A stretch of 12,516 nucleotides of DNA from CAYSAA01 sp964428905. Its GTDB lineage: Bacteria; Atribacterota; Phoenicimicrobiia; Phoenicimicrobiales; Stramentimicrobiaceae. The position numbers and the translations under genes are program-made. A model generated the notes under the pieces. That model saw only the letters and a program-made list of their open reading frames with translations, was not told the origin of the DNA and made no database searches. Of this stretch, positions 6,902 to 12,516 are shown one piece after another; within the stretch, counting starts at the first letter, position 1, and each line of letters begins with the position of its first letter. The stretch covers positions 1-12,516 of the forward strand of contig CAYSAA010000232.1 in NCBI GenBank assembly GCA_964428905.1, in the 5' to 3' direction.

Positions 6902-8092
6902 ATGGGAGTTTCATTAAAAGAGAGAATTGCTCAAGTTAACCAAAGAGTAAATAAAATGAAAGAAAACGGCACTTTTTTCTGGTTAAAGACGATTGAAAAT
7001 GCTTCGCAGTCAAGAGTAATGGTTGACCAAAAAGAGAAGATCATGTTTGCTTCCTATAATTATTTGGCATTGATTGATCACCCTAAATTAAAAGAGGCAG
7101 GGATTAAAGCGATTGAAAAATATGGTACAGGAACTTCGGGTGTCCGATTTTTATCGGGGACAACCGAAGTACATAAAAAATTAGAAGCAAAAATTGCCCA
7201 GTTTAAAGGTGCTGATGATGCGATTACCTATACCAGCGGTTATGTTACCAATTTAGCTGCGATTACTGCGCTTTTTCAGAAGGATGATCTTTTAATCATT
7301 GATAAGATTGATCATGCCAGTATCATTGATGGGTGCATACTTTCAGGAGCGAGGTATAAAACATTTTTACACAATGATATGCAAAGATTAGAAAATATTT
7401 TGAAAGACTCTGACAATTTCGTTAACAAAATAATTATCGTCGATGGTGTTTACAGTATGGATGGTGATGTTGCCAATTTGCCAGAAATATCCCGTTTAGC
7501 TAGAAAATATCAAGTTAAAGTGATGGTTGATGAAGCCCATTCCATTGGTGTTCTTGGTAAAACAGGACATGGTATTGAGGAATATTTTGGATTAGAGAAT
7601 GCGGTCGACATTCATATGGGTACTTTGAGTAAGACAATTCCATCTGTAGGAGGTTATATAGCTGGAGAACAAAGTATGATTGATTATCTAAGACATAACT
7701 CCAGGCCATTTATTTTTTCTGCCCCAATTCCTCCCGTTAATGCTGCGGTTGCTATTGCTGCCCTGGAGGTAATTGAAAATGAGCCGGAACGTGTTGAGAA
7801 TTTGCACAAAAATATGGAACGATATAGAGCAGGAATACAATCTATGGGTTATAATATTGGAAAAAGTGTTACAGCGATTGTTCCGATTATTGTAGGGGAG
7901 GAAGATGAGACCTTGCAGCTTTGTAAAATGGTTAATGAGTTGGGTGTTTTTATCTGTCCCATTGTTTATCCTGCTGTTTCCAAAGGAACCAGTCGGTTAA
8001 GGTCTCATGTCCTTACTAACCATACTGTAGAAGATATTGATGAAGCGTTAGATATTTTTGAAAAAGCCGGTAAGTTTCTGAGAATTATTTAA
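6902..8092 (+). CDS. PLP-dependent alpha-oxoamine synthase (Kbl/BioF/SPT family)
   Basis: This 396-residue fold-type I PLP enzyme is of the family that condenses an amino acid with an acyl-CoA with loss of CoA (glycine C-acetyltransferase, AONS, serine palmitoyltransferase). GTGTSGVRFLSGT near residue 80 and H138-A-S-I-I-D-G (His stacking on PLP) are present. D210-E-A-H213 binds the cofactor, and the Schiff-base lysine K244 lies in GTLSK followed by GGYIAG. Length and motifs are complete. Substrate choice cannot be read from the sequence. No bio genes and no threonine dehydrogenase are nearby, so neither biotin synthesis nor threonine breakdown is indicated by context. AGGAG at 6891-6895 lies 6 bases before the ATG. 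It is the last gene of the HTH-controlled operon, 31 bases after the preceding gene. No clear terminator follows directly. Confidence 0.9.
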   Translation: MGVSLKERIAQVNQRVNKMKENGTFFWLKTIENASQSRVMVDQKEKIMFASYNYLALIDHPKLKEAGIKAIEKYGTGTSGVRFLSGTTEVHKKLEAKIAQFKGADDAITYTSGYVTNLAAITALFQKDDLLIIDKIDHASIIDGCILSGARYKTFLHNDMQRLENILKDSDNFVNKIIIVDGVYSMDGDVANLPEISRLARKYQVKVMVDEAHSIGVLGKTGHGIEEYFGLENAVDIHMGTLSKTIPSVGGYIAGEQSMIDYLRHNSRPFIFSAPIPPVNAAVAIAALEVIENEPERVENLHKNMERYRAGIQSMGYNIGKSVTAIVPIIVGEEDETLQLCKMVNELGVFICPIVYPAVSKGTSRLRSHVLTNHTVEDIDEALDIFEKAGKFLRII

Positions 8093-8194
8093 ACATGATT
8101 TACATCTTAGCTCATACCAATTGCCATTTTGTTGCAGGGCAAAAGACAAAAGAAGTGTATTTGTATAATTTATAAAATAATGGAAAAACTTGAT

Positions 8195-8223
8195 TTGACA
8201 TTAAATGATAAATAGCCTATAAT
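8195..8223 (+). promoter_or_regulatory. Exact consensus sigma-A promoter of greA
   Basis: TTGACA (8195-8200) and TATAAT (8218-8223) with a 17-base spacer match the consensus perfectly. The expected start near 8230 gives an unusually long leader of about 130 bases before the greA ATG. That leader contains a terminator-like hairpin. Confidence 0.85.
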
Positions 8224-8279
8224 TCCTAATACAATATCAACAATGATGGATTAAAATTATCTATAAACAAATTACAGTG

Positions 8280-8335
8280 ACTAAGGTAAGCAACTTTCTT
8301 TTCAAATTGCGTAGCTTATCTTAGTTTTAATTTTA
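8280..8335 (+). terminator. Terminator-like hairpin in the greA leader (possible attenuator)
   Basis: ACTAAGGTAAGC (8280-8291) pairs over all 12 positions, one of them G-U, with GCTTATCTTAGT (8314-8325). TTTTAATTTTA follows (8325-8335). The hairpin lies downstream of the greA promoter and 12 bases before the SD, so it should terminate part of greA transcription. It would also stop read-through from the operon upstream. I could not identify a competing antiterminator stem. Confidence 0.7.
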
Positions 8336-8359
8336 TCATTGAGGTTAAGGTATAAAAGT

Positions 8360-8845
8360 ATGAACAATGATATAAACGGCCGGAAAATTATGCTGACAGA
8401 AGAGGGTTTGGAGAAGATCGAGAAAGAATTACAAGAGTTAAAAACAGTTAAAAGGAAAGAAATTGCTGAAAAGATTAGCAGTGCAGTAGCTTTTGGTGAA
8501 ATATCCGAAAATGCTGAATACCTAGCTGCCAAAAATGAACAGGCTTTTATTGAAGGTCGAATTTTAACATTAGAAAAAGTAATTGAGAATTGCGAGTTAA
8601 TTGATAAATCCAAAAGTGACAATAATTATGTATCTCCCGGTTCAGAAATTGTTGTTGAGGATTTAAAGAAGAAGGAAAAAATCAATTATATATTGGTTGA
8701 TTATGTCGAATCCGACCCAAGCTCTGGCAAAATATCCATCGTTTCTCCTATCGGAAAAGCAGTACTGGGGAAAAAGGTAGGAGAAAAGGTAAAAATTAGA
8801 GTTCCTGCTGGTAATATACAGTACAAAATACTGGAAATTAAATAA
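8360..8845 (+). CDS. greA: Transcription elongation factor GreA
   Basis: GreA enters the secondary channel of RNA polymerase and stimulates cleavage of backtracked transcripts. The 161-residue protein has the N-terminal coiled coil (residues about 11-80, with MLTEEGLEKIEKELQELK and EYLAAKNEQAFIEGRI) and the C-terminal FKBP-like domain ending in GKKVGEKVKIRVPAG. The tip loop reads G46-E47-I-S-E50-NAEY; E50 matches the conserved Glu, but E47 replaces the usual Asp (E. coli Asp41). The ATG at 8360 is chosen because AAGG at 8347-8350 lies 9 bases upstream and the length is then normal; the frame also contains ATGs at 8339 and 8390. It has its own consensus promoter, a leader hairpin and a terminator, so it is probably a single-gene unit before lysS. 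Confidence 0.95.
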   Translation: MNNDINGRKIMLTEEGLEKIEKELQELKTVKRKEIAEKISSAVAFGEISENAEYLAAKNEQAFIEGRILTLEKVIENCELIDKSKSDNNYVSPGSEIVVEDLKKKEKINYILVDYVESDPSSGKISIVSPIGKAVLGKKVGEKVKIRVPAGNIQYKILEIK

Positions 8846-8864
8846 TTTATTTACTGATATAATT

Positions 8865-8907
8865 TTAGGCTCCTGCTCTTTTCAAGATGAAGGGGTCTAA
8901 TATTTTT
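8865..8907 (+). terminator. Intrinsic terminator after greA
   Basis: TTAGGCTCCT (8865-8874) pairs with AGGGGTCTAA (8889 region, 8891-8900) as a 10-bp stem including two G-U pairs. The apical part folds again, with TCTT (8877-8880) pairing with AAGA (8884-8887). TATTTTT follows at 8901-8907. It lies 19 bases after the greA stop codon. Confidence 0.65.
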
Positions 8908-9082
8908 CTGAACCATCATCAAGTAAGCTGCACTCCATCTTCCTGGGGTTATTTTCTGCTGATTCTAATGTTTTGTAACCTATTGGGAACGATTATAATC
9001 TAAAATTATGTAGTATGTCCTGGATAACGCACATTTTTTATTTACTTTTATTAGCTTTCTATTATAAAATATAACATTAAAG
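8908..9082. other. Non-coding stretch between greA and lysS
   Basis: This is the remainder of a 319-base gap. I see no convincing coding frame, no T-box motif (no AGGGTGGNACCGCG), no tRNA and no obvious known riboswitch. The only distinct element is a perfect 10-bp palindrome, GATTATAATC, at 8991-9000, which contains a TATAAT but has no -35 at proper spacing. A GC-richer patch at about 8925-8965 could be structured. Confidence 0.5.
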
Positions 9083-9110
9083 TTGAAGTTATTGAAAAAT
9101 TTATTATGAT
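9083..9110 (+). promoter_or_regulatory. Candidate promoter of the lysS-rqcP-mgtE unit
   Basis: TTGAAG (9083-9088) and TATGAT (9105-9110) are 16 bases apart, matching 4 of 6 and 5 of 6 consensus bases. It lies about 50 bases before the lysS start, downstream of the greA terminator. Confidence 0.4.
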
Positions 9111-9164
9111 ACAGTTATCTGCAGTTTCATCAATATACCAAGATTTAACAAGGAGTGAAATTCA

Positions 9165-10652
9165 TTGACTGAACAAGAAAATCAAAATGTTAATCTATTA
9201 AGAAAAGAAAAAATGAAAGAAATAGAAGAATTAAAAAAACATGGTATTGATCCTTTTGGTACACGTTTTGCAGGAAAACAAAAAATAAAGGATGTAATAG
9301 AACATTTTAAGGAGATTGCAAACGATGAGCCTTCTAAGGAGAAAGTTATTATTGCCGGAAGGGTCAAAGCATTAAGAAGACATGGAAAGGCAGCTTTTGC
9401 TGATTTGGAAGATCAGTCTGGCAAGTTACAAATCTATGTCAAATCTAATATGATTGGTCATAATTCAGTTGAAATATTTAATAAAATATCTGTGGGAGAT
9501 ATTATAGGAATTACTGGCTGGATGTTTAAAACCAGAACAGGGGAGCTGACTGTGCTGACAGAAAATATTGACTTGTTATGTAAATCAATGCGTACCCTAC
9601 CCGAAAAATGGCATGGCTTAACTGATACAGAAATCAGATATCGCAAGCGTTACTTGGACCTGATTAGTAATCCTGATATTCGAGATGTCTTTATCGAAAG
9701 AAGTAAGATAATAAAGTACATTAGAAATTTTCTGGATCATAAAGGATACCTGGAAGTAGAGACACCTGTTTTACAACCTATACCAGGAGGAGCAACCGCT
9801 ATACCCTTTGTAACACATCATCTTAGTCTACATCGGGACTTGTATTTGAAAATTGCCCCCGAACTTTACTTAAAAAGATTACTGGTAGGGGGAATAGAAA
9901 AGGTTTATGAATTGAATCGTAATTTCCGCAATGAGGGAATTTCTACCAAACATAATCCTGAGTTTACCATGTTGGAATTGTATGAAGCCTATGCTGATTA
10001 TTATACTATGATGGATATGGCAGAAGAAATGATTAGTGATGTTCTGAAAAAACTAAAAGGAACATTAATAATACAGTATCAGGGTGAAGATATTGATTTT
10101 ACTCCGCCATGGAAGAGATTAACCATGTATAAAGCGATTCAATCGGTCACCGGTATTAACCCCGAAGAGATAGGTACTAATGATGTAAGCGGTTTGATTA
10201 AAAAATATCAGTTGGAAATTTCGGAAAATGCAACGAAAGGCGAGATTATTAATGAATTATTTGAAAAACATGTTGAGCAGACTCTGATTCAACCTACTTT
10301 TATTATTGATTATCCCATTGAGGTTTCACCTTTGTCTAAACAGAAACCGGATTTTCCACATATTGTGGAACGTTTTGAACTATTTGTCAATTGTATGGAA
10401 TTGGCCAACGCTTTCACTGAACTCAATGATCCCCTGGAGCAGAAAAGACGTTTTATCGAGCAAGCAAAGAATAAAAGTAAAGGAGAAATCAATCAACACT
10501 TTATTGACTATGATTATATTGAGGCGTTGGAATATGGGATGCCTCCCGCAGGTGGAATGGGTGTCGGAATTGATCGATTAGTTATGTTGTTAACTAATCA
10601 TGATTCAATCAGAGAAGTTATTCTTTTCCCACAGTTAAAGAAGAAAGAATAA
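9165..10652 (+). CDS. lysS: Lysyl-tRNA synthetase, class II
   Basis: This enzyme charges tRNA-Lys with lysine. The 495-residue protein has the N-terminal OB-fold anticodon-binding domain (residues about 60-145, VIIAGRVKALRRHGKAAFADLEDQ) followed by the class II catalytic core. Motif 2 is FR255NEGISTKHNPEFTMLE. Motif 3 is GGMGVGIDR471LVML, with FVNCMELANAFTELNDP just before it as in LysRS. Length is normal for the bacterial enzyme. The TTG start is chosen because AAGGAG at 9150-9155 lies 9 bases upstream and the next in-frame ATG would remove 16 residues. No T-box leader was seen. rqcP follows after 21 bases. Confidence 0.97.
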   Translation: MTEQENQNVNLLRKEKMKEIEELKKHGIDPFGTRFAGKQKIKDVIEHFKEIANDEPSKEKVIIAGRVKALRRHGKAAFADLEDQSGKLQIYVKSNMIGHNSVEIFNKISVGDIIGITGWMFKTRTGELTVLTENIDLLCKSMRTLPEKWHGLTDTEIRYRKRYLDLISNPDIRDVFIERSKIIKYIRNFLDHKGYLEVETPVLQPIPGGATAIPFVTHHLSLHRDLYLKIAPELYLKRLLVGGIEKVYELNRNFRNEGISTKHNPEFTMLELYEAYADYYTMMDMAEEMISDVLKKLKGTLIIQYQGEDIDFTPPWKRLTMYKAIQSVTGINPEEIGTNDVSGLIKKYQLEISENATKGEIINELFEKHVEQTLIQPTFIIDYPIEVSPLSKQKPDFPHIVERFELFVNCMELANAFTELNDPLEQKRRFIEQAKNKSKGEINQHFIDYDYIEALEYGMPPAGGMGVGIDRLVMLLTNHDSIREVILFPQLKKKE

Positions 10653-10673
10653 GAATTATTAGAGTGAACTGTA

Positions 10674-10937
10674 TTGAGAATTGATAAGTTTTTTAAATTA
10701 AGCCGAATTATTAAAAGAAGAACAGAGGCAAAAAAGGCCTGTGATAACAGTTGTGTAAAAATCAATGGCAAAATTGCCAAAGCCGGTGATACTGTTAAAC
10801 CTCTTGATAAAGTTCAAATTCATTTCAGACATAAAATTTTGGAGATTGAGGTTCTGGAAATACCTATCGGTAATATATCAATTTCACGTTCTTCTCAATT
10901 GTATAGAGTTATGAAGGAAGAGAAGATAGAGATTTAA
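10674..10937 (+). CDS. rqcP: S4-domain ribosome quality-control factor RqcP (YabO)
   Basis: This small basic RNA-binding protein of 87 residues is an S4 domain (residues about 1-60) with a short C-terminal tail. The N-terminus MRIDKFFKLSRIIKRRTEAKKA, VKINGKIAKAGDTVKPLDKV and the terminal LYRVMKEEKIE closely follow B. subtilis YabO/RqcP, which binds the stalled 50S-peptidyl-tRNA complex. There it works with RqcH to add alanine tails. The more distant Hsp15 family is less likely given the short length and C-terminal match. The TTG start has a weak SD (GAGTG at 10662-10666), and no ATG alternative would keep the S4 domain whole. It is wedged between lysS (21 bases) and mgtE (29 bases to the chosen start), so it is co-transcribed. 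An rqcH gene is not in the window. Confidence 0.9.
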   Translation: MRIDKFFKLSRIIKRRTEAKKACDNSCVKINGKIAKAGDTVKPLDKVQIHFRHKILEIEVLEIPIGNISISRSSQLYRVMKEEKIEI

Positions 10938-10966
10938 TAATATTTATATTGTATAGGCAGAATCAA

Positions 10967-12331
10967 ATGGAAGAAAAAATGGTAATTGAAAAAATAATAC
11001 GACTATTGACTGAGAAAAAGTCAGCAGAACTAAAGGATTTGGTAGAAGGTATTCACCCCAATGATTTTAGTAAGATAGCCGAAGAACTTTCTCCGGAACA
11101 GATTATAGAGTTATTCAGTCTTATCGAGGATCGGGAAAAGATAGCCGAGTATATCTCAGAATTGAACTCTGAACTACAATCAGACTTGCTAAATGCCATG
11201 AGCAAGAAGCAAGCTTCTGAGATATTAGAAGAAATGGACACAGATGAGGCCGTTGATATTTTAGGGGAAATTGCCCCTGAGGAATCACGGGAACTATTGG
11301 ATTTGATGTCCAAAGAGGAAGCTAATGAAATTGAAGAATTGATGAAGTATGAGGAAAATACAGCCGGAAGTATCATGAACAATGAATTTGTGACACTTCC
11401 GGAATATTTAACCTCCGAACAGGCCATTCAGCATATTCGGGAGATGAGCCCAGAAGCGGAAATGATTTATTATGTTTATATATTAGACCAAAGAAATAGA
11501 CTAATCGGTGTTTTATCATTAAGAGATTTGATTGTAGCTGATACGCAGAAGAGAATATCTGAAATTATGGAAGAAGACGTAATTAGCGTTTTAGATATAG
11601 AAGACCGGGAGGTGGCAGCTAGAGTAATTTCTGACTATGATTTTCTGGCTATTCCGGTTATTAATAAAAAAGGGATGATGGTAGGAATCATTACCGTTGA
11701 CGATATTATTGATGTATTACAGGAAGAAGTTACCGAAGATATTCATAAAATGGTTGGATCGGCTGAATTTTATGAAGACAAATTGATTAAGGCGACTCCC
11801 CTGAGTAGAGCGAAGGCTCGTTTGCCCTGGCTTTTGGTTTGCATGGTTGGTGAAATAATTTCCGGTTCGGTTATTGAATTTCATTCAGGTATTTTAGAAG
11901 TAGTGGTAGCACTGGCTTTCTTTATCCCAATTATTATGGCAATGGGTGGCAATGTAGGAGCACAATCTTCGACTATTACAGTGAGAGGTCTGGCAACTGG
12001 ACAGCTTCGCCTGGATGAATTATGGAAAAATATTTGGACAGAAACCAAAGTAGGCTTTTTTATTGGAATAACAGTCGGTATTCTTATTTCATTATTAACC
12101 TATTTCTGGCAAAATAACTATATTCTGGGTTTAACCATTGGCTTATCCCTTTTTGTAACAGTTATAACAGCAGCAACCGTTGGAACATTATTACCATTGG
12201 TTTTTACTCGGCTGAATATCGATCCTGCCGTAGCTACCGGTCCTTTTATTACAACAGCAGTTGATGTAGGTAGTTTAATCATATACTTTAGTCTGGGGAC
12301 TTTTTTATTTACCTATCTGGGTAATTTGTAA
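10967..12331 (+). CDS. mgtE: Magnesium channel MgtE
   Basis: MgtE is a homodimeric Mg2+-gated Mg2+ channel of the inner membrane. The protein has the superhelical acidic N domain (residues about 1-130, repeated ELL/EEM helices), two CBS domains (about 135-260) that sense cytosolic Mg2+, a connecting plug helix and five transmembrane helices (about 285-450). PIIMAMGGNVGAQSST and RLNIDPAVATGPFITTAVD are family signatures. D433 corresponds to the pore Asp (Asp432 of Thermus thermophilus). At 454 residues it has family length. I prefer ATG 10967, 9 bases after AGG at 10955-10957, over an in-frame TTG at 10949 that lacks an SD. No M-box riboswitch fits in the short gap after rqcP, so control by Mg2+ is likely at the protein level. 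Confidence 0.95.
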   Translation: MEEKMVIEKIIRLLTEKKSAELKDLVEGIHPNDFSKIAEELSPEQIIELFSLIEDREKIAEYISELNSELQSDLLNAMSKKQASEILEEMDTDEAVDILGEIAPEESRELLDLMSKEEANEIEELMKYEENTAGSIMNNEFVTLPEYLTSEQAIQHIREMSPEAEMIYYVYILDQRNRLIGVLSLRDLIVADTQKRISEIMEEDVISVLDIEDREVAARVISDYDFLAIPVINKKGMMVGIITVDDIIDVLQEEVTEDIHKMVGSAEFYEDKLIKATPLSRAKARLPWLLVCMVGEIISGSVIEFHSGILEVVVALAFFIPIIMAMGGNVGAQSSTITVRGLATGQLRLDELWKNIWTETKVGFFIGITVGILISLLTYFWQNNYILGLTIGLSLFVTVITAATVGTLLPLVFTRLNIDPAVATGPFITTAVDVGSLIIYFSLGTFLFTYLGNL

Positions 12332-12411
12332 ATGTATATAATATGAAAATTGAGATATTTTGAATATTTTTAAGATAATGAGAAATAAAGAAGAAAAATA
12401 AGCTTAATAAT

Positions 12412-12423
12412 AAGGAGAAGGAG
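12412..12423 (+). promoter_or_regulatory. Tandem Shine-Dalgarno sites of enolase
   Basis: AAGGAG (12412-12417) is followed at once by a second AAGGAG (12418-12423). The second copy is 7 bases from the ATG at 12431, while the first is 13 bases away. The doubled site fits a highly translated glycolytic gene. Confidence 0.6.
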
Positions 12424-12430
12424 AAGAACA

Positions 12431-12516
12431 ATGAGTAGTATAATTGATGTTTATGCAAGAGAAATACTTGATTCCAGAGGTAATCCCACTATAGAGGTTG
12501 AAGTTCATTTAGAAAG
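12431..12516 (+). CDS. eno: Enolase, N-terminal fragment (cut by window end)
   Basis: Only the first 28 codons are visible: MSSIIDVYAREILDSRGNPT then IEVEVHLE. This is the highly conserved enolase N-terminus (DVYAREILDSRGNPTVEVEV in many bacteria). Enolase interconverts 2-phosphoglycerate and phosphoenolpyruvate in glycolysis. The ATG is supported by a double AAGGAG SD. The gap of 99 bases after mgtE holds a TATAAT at 12337-12342 without a good -35, so whether eno has its own promoter is unclear. Confidence 0.95.
   Translation, partial: MSSIIDVYAREILDSRGNPTIEVEVHLE

Noticed and set aside
8121..8142. TTGCC/GGCAA hairpin after the oxoamine synthase gene as a terminator
   Set aside because: The stem has only 5 pairs and is followed by AAAAGACAAAAG rather than a U-run.
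8855..8863. Extended -10 (TGATATAAT) just after greA, as a promoter for a small RNA
   Set aside because: There is no -35, and the expected transcript would begin inside the greA terminator stem. The terminator explains the region better.
8846..9164. T-box leader for lysS or a 6S RNA in the greA-lysS gap
   Set aside because: No T-box core motif is present, and I could not build the long rod of a 6S RNA from pairing of the ends.
10306..10581. 91-codon + strand frame inside lysS
   Set aside because: It overlaps the catalytic core of LysS in another frame and shows no family features or own SD.
11053..11427. 124-codon minus-strand frame within mgtE
   Set aside because: It is a Ser-rich mirror of the acidic helices of the MgtE N domain.
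12337..12342. TATAAT before enolase as a promoter
   Set aside because: No acceptable -35 lies at 15-19 bases upstream and the TG of an extended -10 is out of register.

Overview
The window is a dense stretch of housekeeping genes from an AT-rich bacterial chromosome (roughly one third G+C by eye), with every gene on the + strand. Strong AGGAGG-type Shine-Dalgarno sites, near-consensus sigma-A-type promoters, intrinsic terminators, several GTG and TTG starts and a Thermotoga-like single-cluster ferredoxin suggest an anaerobic low-GC bacterium: Bacillota (Clostridia-like) or a deep lineage such as Atribacterota or Thermotogota. The phylum cannot be fixed from this sequence alone.

Layout. (1) 1-63 is the 3' half of a 5S rRNA, so the window opens at the end of an rRNA operon. 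A short-spaced group follows only 22 bases later: a HAD-family hydrolase, fpg/mutM (DNA repair) and rnz (tRNA 3' processing). (2) 2658-2980 is a free-standing ferredoxin gene with its own candidate promoter, a GTG start, a strong SD and a perfect 10-bp terminator hairpin. (3) 3142-5308 holds two adjacent PP-loop ATPases of the tRNA-thiolation type. One is ThiI-like with a C-terminal domain resembling NFACT-R; the other is MnmA. Both carry a CxxC plus a distal Cys. (4) 5353-8092 is a three-gene transcription unit behind an exact TTGACA-N17-TATAAT promoter and a doubled TGTGTACA element. It encodes a small HTH regulator, a protein of the family usually labelled 'quinate 5-dehydrogenase', and a PLP-dependent alpha-oxoamine synthase. 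This is the least understood part of the window. (5) 8195-8907 is greA with a second exact consensus promoter. A long leader contains a terminator-like hairpin before the gene, and another terminator follows it. (6) 9083-12331 is lysS, rqcP (S4-domain ribosome quality-control factor) and mgtE (Mg2+ channel). (7) 12431 to the window end is the start of enolase.

How the genes fit together: most serve translation and RNA (5S rRNA, RNase Z, MnmA, the ThiI-like enzyme, LysS, RqcP) or transcription elongation (GreA). There are no mobile elements, CRISPR arrays, tRNAs, phage genes or defence genes. The most promising places for undescribed biology are the HTH/'quinate dehydrogenase'/oxoamine-synthase operon, the candidate greA leader attenuator, and the paired CxxC+C thiolation enzymes.
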